Source: Halorubrum rutilum (GTDB taxonomy: Archaea > Halobacteriota > Halobacteria > Halobacteriales > Haloferacaceae). From it: a stretch of 64,000 bases of DNA. Position 1 is the stretch's first letter. Each line of letters opens with the position of its first letter. This document shows positions 35,776-44,598 of the stretch, in pieces. Position numbers and translations under genes: made by a program. The stretch lies in NCBI RefSeq assembly GCF_024494565.1, contig NZ_JANHDN010000001.1, forward strand, positions 248,001 through 312,000. The letters are read 5' to 3'. The notes below the pieces were generated by a model. That model ran no database searches. It had not been told where the DNA came from and saw only the letters and a program-made list of their open reading frames with translations.

Positions 35776-36774
35776 TTACGACACGTCCACCGCGCCGCCC
35801 TCGGCCGCGCTCTCGGCGAGCGCGTCGACGACCCGCATGTTCGCGATCGCCTCCGCGCCGTCGGTCAGCGGGGCGGTGCCGTCGGCGATACGGTCGGCGA
35901 AGTGCTCCACCTGCAGGCGGTACTGGTCCACGGGGTCGAACGTCTCGACGCCGCGCCGGCCGTCGACCTCGTAGGTCAGCTCCACCGGCTCGTCCGCGGG
36001 CGCGTCGAACGCCCGCTCGACCTCGATCCAGCCGTTCGTCGCGTCGATCCGGTAGCGCTGCACGAGCTGCGTGTCGAAGCCGGAGGCGACCCGCGCGGAC
36101 CGGCCGTCCGCGTACTCCAGCACGCCCGCGAGCTCCGTGTCGACGCCGGCGTCGCGGGTGTCGCTCGCGTGCGCGTACGCCCGCTCCGGCTCGCCGAGGA
36201 CGGTCCGGGCGAGCGAGACGGGGTAACAGCCCACGTCCATCAGCGATCCCCCGGCGAGCGCCGGATCGAGGCGCACGTCGTCCGGCCGGCCGTACAGCGG
36301 GAACCGGAACGTCGAGGTCACCGTGCGCACGTCGTCCAGTTCCCGCTCGACCAGTTCGAGGACCCGTTCGGTGCGCGGGTGGTACCGGTACATGAACCCC
36401 TCCATCAGCGTGACGCCGCGGTCCTCGCAGCGCTCGGTCACCTCGCGCGCCTCCGCCGCGTCGACCGCGAGCGGCTTCTCGCAGAGCACGTGGAACCCGG
36501 CGTCGGCCGCGCGGGTCGTCCACTCGGCGTGGAGCCCGTTCGGGAGCGGGACGTAGACGGCGTCGAGCCCGCCGTCGTCGAGCAGGGCCTCGTAGGAGCC
36601 GTAGTTCCGCGGGATCGACTGCGCCTCCGCGAACGCCGCGGCCCGGTCGGGGTCGCGCGACGCGACGGCCCCGACCGCGTGGTCGCTCGCGGCGATCGCC
36701 GGGATCACCGCGTCGCGAGCGATTCCCGCGGTACTGAGCACGCCGAACGTGAGCGGATCGTCTCGTGTTGACAT
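35776..36774 (-). CDS. Gfo/Idh/MocA-family oxidoreductase
   Basis: A 332-residue NAD(P)-dependent sugar or polyol dehydrogenase-like enzyme. The Rossmann start is LTFGVLSTAGIARDAVIPAIAAS, the catalytic-lysine motif is HVLCEKPLAVDAAEA, and the substrate domain has FMYRYHPRTERVLELV and GGSLMDVGCYPVSLAR. It resembles haloarchaeal D-xylose dehydrogenases of the same family, but no pentose genes adjoin, so the substrate is left open. Monocistronic by position. Confidence 0.88.
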   Translation of the reverse strand: MSTRDDPLTFGVLSTAGIARDAVIPAIAASDHAVGAVASRDPDRAAAFAEAQSIPRNYGSYEALLDDGGLDAVYVPLPNGLHAEWTTRAADAGFHVLCEKPLAVDAAEAREVTERCEDRGVTLMEGFMYRYHPRTERVLELVERELDDVRTVTSTFRFPLYGRPDDVRLDPALAGGSLMDVGCYPVSLARTVLGEPERAYAHASDTRDAGVDTELAGVLEYADGRSARVASGFDTQLVQRYRIDATNGWIEVERAFDAPADEPVELTYEVDGRRGVETFDPVDQYRLQVEHFADRIADGTAPLTDGAEAIANMRVVDALAESAAEGGAVDVS

Positions 36775-36879
36775 ACGCGACCACCGACGCCCCGGCGTCT
36801 CAAAAGGACCGGTGACTCCGGCCCGGACCGGTCTCGCCGCGTCACCGATCGGTGCGGGGTCGGGCGGCGACGCCGTCGC

Positions 36880-37095
36880 CTACGCCGGCTCGTCGCGCTC
36901 GGGGTCGGTCCGCCAGCCGCCCGTGAGCGTGACGATCCACAGCAGGACGCCGGCGAGCGCGAAGACGCCGGCCATGTAGGGGATGAGCGGGAGCTCGACG
37001 CCGACGAAGTCGAGGACCGTCCGGAACTCGTAGACGATCACGCCGAACACCGCGAAGGCCACGAGGAGGCCGCCGCGGGTCCTGTCGAGGCTCAT
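36880..37095 (-). CDS. small ba3-type oxidase-associated membrane protein (CbaC-like)
   Basis: A 71-residue protein with two membrane segments (GGLLVAFAVFGVIVYEF and LIPYMAGVFALAGVLLWIVTLTGGW). It is the last gene of the oxidase cluster and overlaps cbaA by four bases (ATGA). A similar two-helix protein, CbaC, follows the ba3 oxidase genes of Natronomonas pharaonis; identity here is inferred from position, size and topology. Confidence 0.7.
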   Translation of the reverse strand: MSLDRTRGGLLVAFAVFGVIVYEFRTVLDFVGVELPLIPYMAGVFALAGVLLWIVTLTGGWRTDPERDEPA

Positions 37096-38885
37096 CGGCC
37101 CACCTCGACGAGCGCGGCGACCGCCTCGCCGACGGCGCCGACGAGGGGGGTCGCGGCGCCGACGAGCGCGTCGCGCAGCGGCACGAGCCACGCCGGATAC
37201 GTGCCCACGCCGGGACCGAGCAGCCCGCCGCGCCGAACGATCGCCGCCAGCGGGAGGGCGTACGCGAGGACGACGAGCGTCAGCGCGATCCCCACCCAGA
37301 GCCGGAGGTTGTCGAGCACGGGCGGGGCGTCGTCGGGGCCGGACAGCGCCGGCGGCAGCGACTCGGCGAGCCCGGAGACCCGCGGGTTCCCCATCGTGAG
37401 CACGAGGTTCCCGACGAACAGCACCGTCGAGACGAACAGCAGCGTCCCGCCGATCGCGATCTGGACGTTGAGCTCCTCGAACCCGCCGAACATCGTCGGG
37501 TAGTCGAAGCCGCTGTACTCGGGCTCCGCCGTCCGGCGCGGCACGCCCATGATCCCCTGCGCGTGCATCGCGTTCGACATCAGCGCCATGCCGACGAACC
37601 AGAGCACGACCTGGAACAGCCCGATCGGCCGGCTGTAGATCGGTTTGTTGGAGATCTGCGGCCAGATCCAGTAGGTCGCGGCCATGAACGTGAGCGCGAC
37701 GGCGGTGCCGACGGTGAGGTGGAAGTGTCCCGGCACCCAGATCGTGTTGTGGATCATGTAGTTGATGTTCATGCCCGCGTTCACCATCCCGGAGAAGCCG
37801 CCGGCGGCGAACATCAGCCCCGCGAGCATCATCCCGGTGAACTCGGGCTTCCGCCACGGGAGGTCGGTGAGCCAGCCTAAGAGCCCGGTCCCGCCGCGCT
37901 GCCGGGCGCCGTACTCGACGCTCGCGACGACCGTGAACGCCGTGAGCAGGCTCGGCAACAGCAGGAACATCGTGTTCGTCATCGAGATGAACTTGAACCC
38001 CTCGGCGATCCCGGGGTCGAGGTACTGGTGGTGGATGCCGACCGGGGTCGACAGCAGGAGGAACAGCACGAAGACGACGCGCGCGAGCGGGTCGCTGAAC
38101 AGCCGTCCGCCGGCGATCTTCGGGAGGACGGTGTACCACAGCAGGTACGCCGGCATCAGCCAGAAGTACACCACCGGGTGGCCGAAGAACCAGAACAGCG
38201 TCCGGGTGAGCGTCGGGTTCACCTGGTCGATGAAGCCGAGCGACCACGGCAGGAGGAAGAGGAGCACCGACGCCGCGACCGCCGACGAGGCGATGTACCA
38301 CATCGCCATCGTCGTCAGCACCATGAACGTCTGCAGCGGGATTCGTTCGTCGGGGTGGTCGCGCCGCCACGCGAGGAACGTCCGGAACCAGTCGGCGCCG
38401 GCGATCCACGAGCCGACGATGAAGACGGCGAGGCCGGCGTAGAACAGGGGATGCGCCTGCAACGGGGCGTAGAAGGTGAACAGGACGTCCGCGCTCATGT
38501 CGAGCGCGGGGAAAAAGCCGGCGAGGATCGAGACGCCGGTCATCGTCATCCCGACCGCCATGATCGCGTACCACGTCCACGTGATCCGGATGTCGACGAG
38601 CGGGCGGTCGAGGCTGCGCGTCACCGCCCACGTGAACAGCCCCACGAGGAAGAACGTCGTGAAGCTGATCGCGAGGAACACGCCGTGTGCGGTGAGGGAC
38701 GTGTAGTAGTCGGTCGAGGAGATGATCCCCCGGAACACCCCCGTCCGGTGGAGCGTCTGGACGATCCCGAAGACCGCGCCGAGCGTCAGCGCGAAGAAGG
38801 AACTGAGGAGGGCGGCGCGGACGACGCGCGCCTCGTCGGGGAACTCGTCGACGAAGGAGCGCTCGGCCTCGATGGCGTCGCTCAC
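37092..38885 (-). CDS. cbaA: ba3-type cytochrome c oxidase subunit I
   Basis: A 597-residue heme-copper oxidase subunit I that reduces O2 and pumps protons. Family-defining pieces are ISSTDYYTSLTAHGVFLAI (heme a histidine), FWFFGHPVVYFWLMPAYLLWY (CuB His and Tyr), IHHQYLDPGIAEGFKFISM (CuB His pair), and VPGHFHLTVGTAVALTFMA (heme ligands). About 13 helices are seen. The pattern is B-type (ba3-like), without the K/D-channel residues of A-type enzymes. GTG start overlaps cbaB by four bases. The cluster order on the minus strand is tiny subunit, subunit II, subunit I, CbaC. Confidence 0.94.
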   Translation of the reverse strand: MSDAIEAERSFVDEFPDEARVVRAALLSSFFALTLGAVFGIVQTLHRTGVFRGIISSTDYYTSLTAHGVFLAISFTTFFLVGLFTWAVTRSLDRPLVDIRITWTWYAIMAVGMTMTGVSILAGFFPALDMSADVLFTFYAPLQAHPLFYAGLAVFIVGSWIAGADWFRTFLAWRRDHPDERIPLQTFMVLTTMAMWYIASSAVAASVLLFLLPWSLGFIDQVNPTLTRTLFWFFGHPVVYFWLMPAYLLWYTVLPKIAGGRLFSDPLARVVFVLFLLLSTPVGIHHQYLDPGIAEGFKFISMTNTMFLLLPSLLTAFTVVASVEYGARQRGGTGLLGWLTDLPWRKPEFTGMMLAGLMFAAGGFSGMVNAGMNINYMIHNTIWVPGHFHLTVGTAVALTFMAATYWIWPQISNKPIYSRPIGLFQVVLWFVGMALMSNAMHAQGIMGVPRRTAEPEYSGFDYPTMFGGFEELNVQIAIGGTLLFVSTVLFVGNLVLTMGNPRVSGLAESLPPALSGPDDAPPVLDNLRLWVGIALTLVVLAYALPLAAIVRRGGLLGPGVGTYPAWLVPLRDALVGAATPLVGAVGEAVAALVEVGR

Positions 38886-39397
38886 GCCTCGTCACCCCCC
38901 TCGTTCCGCTCTTCGAACTCGGCCTGGCTGACGACGTTCACCTTCCCCTCCATCACGTGGTGGCCGGCGCCGCAGTACTCGTTACAGATGAGCCCGTACT
39001 CCTCGGCGCCGTCGACCTCGACGGTGAGCTCGGAGACCTCGCCGGGCACGACCATCGTGTTCGCGTTCGTGCCGACGACCTCGAACCCGTGGATCACGTC
39101 GGCGGAAGTGACGTAGAACGTCACGGTGCTGTTCGCCGGCAAGACGATGGGGTCAGGTTGGAAGCCGAACTGACGCGCGACGACGTACGCCGCGTACTCG
39201 TTCTCGCCGACCCGTTCGACGCGGGGCTCCGAGAACCGCTCGTCCTCGTCGAGCGCCTGGGCGTTCACCGTCGGCTCGCTGTCGGCGACCATCGCGACCC
39301 CGGGGCCGACGGCGCCGTAGGTGACCGAGCCGATGAGCAGCAGTATCAGCAGGATCGACGCCGCGAGCCAGAGCTTCTCGTAGGCGTGGATATGCAT
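38882..39397 (-). CDS. cbaB: ba3-type cytochrome c oxidase subunit II
   Basis: A 171-residue subunit with one N-terminal membrane anchor (LWLAASILLILLLIGSVTYGAV) and a periplasm-side cupredoxin domain carrying the CuA site. CuA ligands appear in DVIHGFEVVGT and LICNEYCGAGHHVMEGKVNVV (Cys, Cys, His, Met). A single anchor is typical of B-type oxidases. It is followed by cbaA with a GTGA overlap and preceded by a 59-residue subunit gene after 6 bp. Confidence 0.94.
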   Translation of the reverse strand: MHIHAYEKLWLAASILLILLLIGSVTYGAVGPGVAMVADSEPTVNAQALDEDERFSEPRVERVGENEYAAYVVARQFGFQPDPIVLPANSTVTFYVTSADVIHGFEVVGTNANTMVVPGEVSELTVEVDGAEEYGLICNEYCGAGHHVMEGKVNVVSQAEFEERNEGGDEA

Positions 39398-39403
39398 CCG
39401 CGG

Positions 39404-39583
39404 TCACCCCACCACGACCAGATCGCGGCCGAGGAACTCGACGTAGTAGATGTACACCCACGCCAGCAGCAGGATGACGAAGTAGATCCCGATGAGCGTG
39501 AGCGTCCCGATCGGGTCGAACTCCGCGTCCCCCTCACCGCTCGCCTCGCCCGTCGCGCCGCGCGCGGTCTCGGTCTGCGCCAT
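39404..39583 (-). CDS. 59-residue single-helix subunit at the head of the ba3 oxidase operon
   Basis: A complete 59-residue frame (MAQTETARGATGEASG ... FLGRDLVVVG) with a hydrophilic start and one membrane helix, GTLTLIGIYFVILLLAWVYIYYVEF. It lies 6 bp upstream of cbaB on the same strand. Size and topology fit the single-helix IIa/CbaD subunit of ba3 oxidases, although sequence alone cannot prove it. An AT-rich box (ATATATTCG, around 39606-39614 read leftward) may be its promoter. Confidence 0.75.
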   Translation of the reverse strand: MAQTETARGATGEASGEGDAEFDPIGTLTLIGIYFVILLLAWVYIYYVEFLGRDLVVVG

Positions 39584-39681
39584 GAGTCGCGGTAGTTCAC
39601 ACCCGAATATATACGATCGATCCGTTCCCAGACCGTGGGAATCTTGCCGTTATCTATGACGCGGGCGTTCCACCTCCGGGT

Positions 39682-39888
39682 ATGGAGTTCACGCTGCAGC
39701 GGGCCCTGCTCCTCGTGTTGGGCGGTACCGTCCCGGCGGCGGTGTTCCTCGCCGACCGGGCGGAGGTCGTCGTCGCCGTGACGCTGGTGAACGTCCTGAT
39801 CATCTGGGGGAGCCTCCGGGTCGCGACCGGCGGGAGCCTCCGTCCCGGATCGGCCTCGTCCGACGCGGCGGACCCGGACGAGGCGTAG
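39682..39888 (+). CDS. small two-helix membrane protein beside the oxidase operon
   Basis: A 68-residue protein: two hydrophobic stretches (ALLLVLGGTVPAAVFLA and VVVAVTLVNVLIIWGSLRVA) and an acidic tail. It is divergent from the oxidase operon and 27 bp before the copper-type P-ATPase gene. A TATA-like ATCTATG is about 30 bp upstream of the ATG. I recall similar small proteins annotated as cytochrome-ba3 oxidase subunits in haloarchaea; treat that as tentative. Confidence 0.65.
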   Translation: MEFTLQRALLLVLGGTVPAAVFLADRAEVVVAVTLVNVLIIWGSLRVATGGSLRPGSASSDAADPDEA

Positions 39889-39915
39889 CGGCGGCGCCGA
39901 GCGCCATCTCCACGC

Positions 39916-42339
39916 ATGTCGGACTGCACCCTCTGTGAACTCCCGACCGGGGGCGACCCCCACACCGCTCCCGACGTCGACGGCGAGTTCTGCTGTCGCG
40001 GCTGCCTCGCGGTGGCCCGGTCGCTGGACGACGTCGACGACGCCGACGACCTCGACGAGCGACGCCCCGAGAGCGAGCCGGACGAGTCGTTCGACGGCGA
40101 GACGACGTTCCTCCGCGTCGACGGGATGCACTGCGCGACCTGCGAGTCGTTCCTGGAGCTGACCGCGGCCGAGCGCGAGGGCGTCGCGGCCGCCGAGGCG
40201 AGCTACGCCACCGACACGATCCGCGTCGACTACGACCCCGACGTCGTGAGCGCCGACGAGCTCGCCGAGCGGCTCTCGGTCGCGGGGTACACCGCGAGCG
40301 ACCGGGCCGACCCGGAACCGGACCGCGACGACGACGTCGTCCGCTTCCTGATCGGCGGCGGCTTCTTCGGGATGATGGCGATGCTGTGGTACGTCCTCTT
40401 CCTCTATCCGACCTACTTCGGCTACGAGCCGATCGCGGATCTCGGCGGCGTCTCGGGCACGTACCTGTTCGCGCAGGTGTGGGTGTTCGCCTCGATCGTC
40501 CTCTGTTACACCGGCTACCCGATCCTGCGCGGCGCCTACGTGAGCCTCCGGGCGCGGCGGCCGAACATGGACCTCCTCGTGTCGCTCGCGGCGGGGAGCT
40601 CGTACGCCTACAGCACGCTCGCGCTGCTCGTCGGCCGCACCGACCTCTACTTCGACGTGACGATCGCCGTGATCTTGGTCGTCACCGCCGGCAACCGCTA
40701 CGAGTCGATCGTCAAGCGGCGCGCGACCGGGATGCTCTCGGAGCTGACGACGGCCGGCGACCGGACGGTCCGCACCGAGTCCGGCGAGACCGTCGCGGCC
40801 GAGGCCGTCGACCCCGGCGACCGGCTCCTCGTGCGCCCCGGCGAGCGCGTCCCCTTCGACGGGACCGTCGTCGAGGGGACCGCCGCCGTCGACGAGGCGC
40901 TCGTCACGGGCGAGTCGCTCCCGGCGACGAAGCGCGAGGGCGACGCGGTCCGCGGCGGCACCGTCGTCACCGACGCGCCCGTCGTCGTCGCGGTCGGCGA
41001 GGACGCGACGAGCACGCTCGACCGGCTCGTCCGGCTCCTGTGGGAGATCCAGAGCTCGCGGTCGGGCGTCCAGCGGCTCGTCGACCGGCTCGCGACCGCC
41101 TTCGTCCCGCTCGTCGTCGCGGTCGCCGTCGCCGGCGCCGGCGTCACCCTCGCGCTCGGATCGGCGCCCGTCGACGCCGCGCTGGTCGGGCTCACGGTGC
41201 TCATCGTCTCCTGTCCGTGCGCGCTCGGGCTCGCGACCCCGCTCGCGATCGCCGCCGGGATCCGCGACGCGGCCCGGCGCGGGATCGTGATCGTCTCGGA
41301 CGCCGTCTTCGAGGAGGCGGCCGACGTGGAGACGGTGGTGCTCGACAAGACGGGGACGCTCACCGACGGCGAGATGCGGCTCGTCGACACGGTCGCGGAC
41401 GGCGCGTCGCCGGCCGAGGTCCGCCGCCGGGCGGCGGCGGTCGAGCGCGCCTCCGCGCACCCGATCGCGGAGGCGATCGTCGCGGCCGCGGACGGCTCGG
41501 CCGCCGCGGACGGTCCGACGCCCGCGACCGACGGCGGGGCGGCGCGGACGGCCGAGACGGACCCCCCCGACGACGAGACGGCCGACGGCTCGTCCCCGTC
41601 GGTCGCCGACGTGACGGTCACGGACCGGGGCGTCCGCGGCCGGATCGACGGCGAGGCGGTCGTCGCCGGCCACCGGTCTCTGTTCGACGGGGCGGCGTGG
41701 ACCGTGCCGGCGTCGCTGGACGCGGCCGGCGAGGCGGCCCGGGCGGACGGGCGCGTGCCCGTCTTCGTCGGCTGGGCGGGCGCGGTCGTCGGCGTCCTCG
41801 TCGTCGGCGACGAGGTCCGCGACGGCTGGGACGAGGTCGTCGCCGACCTCGCCGAGGGCGGGCGACGCGTCGTGGTGCTCACGGGCGACGCCCCCGAGGC
41901 GGCCCGCCGCTTCGAGGACCACCCGGCCGTGGACGAGGTGTTCGCGGCGGTCCCGCCCGAGGCGAAGGCGGAGACGGTCAGGCGGATCGCGGCGACCGAG
42001 CGGGTCGCCATGGTCGGCGACGGGAGCAACGACGCGCCGGCGCTCGCCGCGGCCGACCTCGGCGTCTCGATCGCGAGCGGGACCGACCTGGCGGCCGACG
42101 CCGCGGACGCCGTCCTCCTAGAGGACCGCCTCGCCGCGATCCCGGAGCTGTTCGCGGTCACCCGCGGGACGAACCGGCGGCTCAGGCAGAACCTCGGCTG
42201 GGCGTTCGCCTACAACGCGGCGGCGATCCCGATGGCGCTCGCCGGCGTGCTCAACCCGCTGCTCGCCGCGCTCGCGATGGCGACGAGCAGCGTCCTCGTG
42301 GTGACGAACTCGGCGCGGGCGGTCTACGCCGAGGAGTGA
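39916..42339 (+). CDS. heavy-metal P1B-type ATPase, probably copper
   Basis: An 807-residue metal pump. It opens with a cysteine-rich YHS/FixI-type module (SDCTLCELPTGG ... FCCRGCLAVARSL), then an HMA domain with CATC (residues ~71-76, DGMHCATCESF). Eight membrane helices include the ion-site motif SCPCALGLATPLAIAAG near residue 434. The catalytic domain has VLDKTGTLTDGEM (phosphorylated Asp near 477), the HP motif in ERASAHPIAEAI and GDGSNDAPALAAADLG. CPC plus the N-terminal module points to Cu export or delivery to the oxidase (like FixI/CtpA); the adjoining ba3 operon supports this. Confidence 0.92.
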   Translation: MSDCTLCELPTGGDPHTAPDVDGEFCCRGCLAVARSLDDVDDADDLDERRPESEPDESFDGETTFLRVDGMHCATCESFLELTAAEREGVAAAEASYATDTIRVDYDPDVVSADELAERLSVAGYTASDRADPEPDRDDDVVRFLIGGGFFGMMAMLWYVLFLYPTYFGYEPIADLGGVSGTYLFAQVWVFASIVLCYTGYPILRGAYVSLRARRPNMDLLVSLAAGSSYAYSTLALLVGRTDLYFDVTIAVILVVTAGNRYESIVKRRATGMLSELTTAGDRTVRTESGETVAAEAVDPGDRLLVRPGERVPFDGTVVEGTAAVDEALVTGESLPATKREGDAVRGGTVVTDAPVVVAVGEDATSTLDRLVRLLWEIQSSRSGVQRLVDRLATAFVPLVVAVAVAGAGVTLALGSAPVDAALVGLTVLIVSCPCALGLATPLAIAAGIRDAARRGIVIVSDAVFEEAADVETVVLDKTGTLTDGEMRLVDTVADGASPAEVRRRAAAVERASAHPIAEAIVAAADGSAAADGPTPATDGGAARTAETDPPDDETADGSSPSVADVTVTDRGVRGRIDGEAVVAGHRSLFDGAAWTVPASLDAAGEAARADGRVPVFVGWAGAVVGVLVVGDEVRDGWDEVVADLAEGGRRVVVLTGDAPEAARRFEDHPAVDEVFAAVPPEAKAETVRRIAATERVAMVGDGSNDAPALAAADLGVSIASGTDLAADAADAVLLEDRLAAIPELFAVTRGTNRRLRQNLGWAFAYNAAAIPMALAGVLNPLLAALAMATSSVLVVTNSARAVYAEE

Positions 42340-42346
42340 CGGACCG

Positions 42347-42589
42347 TCACGCCGCCGCGCCGACGTACGGCCTGACGGCGCGCACGATGGCGTCCACGTC
42401 GTACTCGTCCTCGGTCTTGTCGAAGACGACCTCGCCGTCCGCACGGACGACGAACACGCCGTCGTCGCCCGTGACCAGCGCGACCTCGTCGAGCTCCTCG
42501 CCGAACTGTGTGAGCAGGGCTTCCGAGACGTCCTGAGCGCGGTTCAACATGCCGCACGGTACGCAGTACTCTATCTCGACTCGTGTCAT
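42347..42589 (-). CDS. SelT/SelW/SelH-like redox protein (Rdx family)
   Basis: An 80-residue thioredoxin-like protein: MTRVEIEYCVPCGMLNRAQDVSEALLTQFG carries the CxxC redox motif (cysteine in place of the selenocysteine of animal homologues), then VVRADGEVVFDKTEDEYDVDAIVRAVRPYV. A TATA-like ATTTAAAAG lies about 30 bp upstream. It is convergent with the P-ATPase gene. Function in archaea unknown, presumably thiol redox. Confidence 0.9.
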   Translation of the reverse strand: MTRVEIEYCVPCGMLNRAQDVSEALLTQFGEELDEVALVTGDDGVFVVRADGEVVFDKTEDEYDVDAIVRAVRPYVGAAA

Positions 42590-42643
42590 ACGAACCCACG
42601 TTCGCGCCGAACGCTTTTAAATTCGCGCCGCCCGGCCCGCCCG

Positions 42644-44047
42644 TCAGACCACGAGCGCGTCGAAGACGACGGCGAACAGCAGCAGGCCGAGGTAGGCGTT
42701 CGAGGCGTGGAACGCGCGGAACGCCGCCGACTCCGTCTGCTCGTAGTGCAGCCGGACGACCGCCCACAGGAACACCGCGCCGAGAGCGACGCCGACCGCG
42801 GCGTAGAGCGCGCCGAGCGGCTCGGCGACGGCGGCGAGCGCGACCGCGGCGACGAGCGTCGCGCCGAGGTACCAGACGATGTGCCGGCGCGTCGCCGTCT
42901 CGCCGCGGACGACGGGCATCATCGGGAAGCCGCCGCGCTCGTAGTCGTCCTTGTACGCCAGCGCGAGGTTGTAGAAGTGCGCGGGCGTCCACAGGAAGAT
43001 GACCAGCGCGAGCAGCAGCCCGCCGCCGCCGACCTCGCCGGTCACCGCCGCCCAGCCGATGAGCGCGGGCAGCGCCCCCGCCGCCCCGCCGATGACGGTG
43101 TTCTGGACCGTGTTCGGCTTCAGCACGAGGGTGTAGACGACGCTGTAGAACAGGATCGCGACCAGTCCGAGGCCCGCGGTCAGCGGGTTCACCGTCCAGA
43201 AGAGGCCGAGGGAGACGGCCGCCAGCAGGACCCCGAACGCGAGCGCGTTTCGCACCGGGACGAGGTCGGTCGCCAGCGGGCGGTCGTTGGTCCGCTGCAT
43301 CCGCCTGTCGATGTCGCGCTCGAACACGTGGTTGAACGTCCCCGAGGCGCCGATCGAGAGCGCGCCGCCGGCGAGCGTCGCGGCCACGACGTACGGCGTG
43401 AACCCCGGTCCGCCGGCCAGCGCCATCGCCGCGGCGGCCACCAGGCAGAGCAGCCACATCAGGCGGGGCTTCATCAGCCGGAAGTAGGCGGCCGCGGTCG
43501 CCCGCAGCCGCGGGACCGTCGCCGTCGGGATCTCGGGTTCGGGCGCCTCCTCGACCGGCGGGAGGTCGTCGGTCCCCGGCTGGAAGTCGACGGGAGCGTC
43601 GTCGGCGACGCCGGTCTCGGCCTCCAGCCGCCACGCGAGCGCGGCGAGGACGGCGCCGAAGATCGTCACGCCCAGCAGGAGGTGGACGGGGCCGAGCGAG
43701 GCGGGGAGCTCGCCGAGGGCGACGAGCGCCCCGACGCCGGCCTGCGCCGGAAACAGCAGGAGCGCGGCCGCGAGGGCGCCGCGGACGCGGCGGCTCGCCC
43801 TGTCGCGCCACGCGAGCGCGACCGACAGGACCACGAGGGCGCCGACGACGGCGGCGACGGCGCGGTGGCCGAGCGCGATCCAGCCGGCGGTCTCGGCGGG
43901 GAGCGCGGCCCCGCCGCCGCAGAGCGGCCAGCCGGAACAGGCCGCCGCCGCCTCCGTGAGCGAGGTCGTGGCGCCGACGACGAGCAGGAGGTACACCCCC
44001 ATCGCCGTCGCCGCGAGGACCGCGGGGAATCGGTCGGGTATCGTCAC
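42644..44047 (-). CDS. ctaB: fused heme A synthase-like (CtaA) and heme O synthase (CtaB) protein
   Basis: A 467-residue fusion. Residues ~1-130 have four helices with the CtaA/COX15 pattern (VYLLLVVGATTSLTEAAAACSGWPLCGG, WIALGHRAVAAVVGALVV, VHLLLGVTIFGAVLAAL). Residues ~190-467 are a UbiA-type prenyltransferase, CtaB: AYFRLMKPRLMWLL, SGTFNHVFERDIDRRMQRTNDRPL (Mg-diphosphate site), WTPAHFYNLALAYKDDYERGGFPMMPVVRG. CtaB farnesylates heme b to heme o for the oxidase. The CtaA half is half the usual length and may be regulatory or partner with another half. The GTG at 44047 is chosen because TATA-like CATATATG sits about 27 bp upstream. Confidence 0.9.
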   Translation of the reverse strand: MTIPDRFPAVLAATAMGVYLLLVVGATTSLTEAAAACSGWPLCGGGAALPAETAGWIALGHRAVAAVVGALVVLSVALAWRDRASRRVRGALAAALLLFPAQAGVGALVALGELPASLGPVHLLLGVTIFGAVLAALAWRLEAETGVADDAPVDFQPGTDDLPPVEEAPEPEIPTATVPRLRATAAAYFRLMKPRLMWLLCLVAAAAMALAGGPGFTPYVVAATLAGGALSIGASGTFNHVFERDIDRRMQRTNDRPLATDLVPVRNALAFGVLLAAVSLGLFWTVNPLTAGLGLVAILFYSVVYTLVLKPNTVQNTVIGGAAGALPALIGWAAVTGEVGGGGLLLALVIFLWTPAHFYNLALAYKDDYERGGFPMMPVVRGETATRRHIVWYLGATLVAAVALAAVAEPLGALYAAVGVALGAVFLWAVVRLHYEQTESAAFRAFHASNAYLGLLLFAVVFDALVV

Positions 44048-44136
44048 TTGCGCGAGGTTGGGTGCGGACCCATATATGTCCCGCGCTTCGGCGGATCCCC
44101 CGGGATCGGGAGGCCTCACCGGCCGCCGTCGTCCGG

Positions 44137-44598
44137 TTATCCGCGCCCGCCCTCGCCGCCCTCACCCGGCCCCCCGCGCCGCCGGAGGACGCGCTCGACG
44201 ATGTCGCCGCTGGAGAGCAGCTCCTCGTCGTACCGCGGCTCCCGCCCCGACGCCCGCTCGACGCGGCAGTCGATGTCGCGGGCGGCGAGCGCCTCGGCGA
44301 TCCCCGCCTCGTCGTGGTGCTGGTCGTAGCCCAGCACGATCACGTCCGGGTCGAGCCGCTCGATGGGGACGAACACGTCCTCCGGGTCTCCGAGGTGCGC
44401 CTCGTCGACCGCGTCGAGGGCGGCCACCATGTCGCGCCGCTGGCGCGCGCAGAGGATCGGCTCGGGCTTGTGGGTGACGTTGGCGCGGCGCGCGACGATG
44501 GCGTGGAGCTCGTCGCCGCGCGCCGCCGCGTCTTCGAGGTAGTGCACGTGGCCGGGGTGGAGCAGGTCGAACGTCCCCTGCGCGACGACCCGCGTCAT
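44137..44598 (-). CDS. ribL: archaeal FAD synthase RibL
   Basis: A 153-residue cytidylyltransferase-fold enzyme that adenylates FMN to FAD. It starts [31 protein letters not shown] with the catalytic G-T-F-D and HxGH motifs, then [33 protein letters not shown] and [20 protein letters not shown] glycine-rich tail follows. The ATG overlaps the stop of the JAMM gene upstream (ATGA), so the two are co-transcribed. Linking a flavin enzyme to a desampylase has no obvious explanation. Confidence 0.92.
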   Translation of the reverse strand: MTRVVAQGTFDLLHPGHVHYLEDAAARGDELHAIVARRANVTHKPEPILCARQRRDMVAALDAVDEAHLGDPEDVFVPIERLDPDVIVLGYDQHHDEAGIAEALAARDIDCRVERASGREPRYDEELLSSGDIVERVLRRRGGPGEGGEGGRG

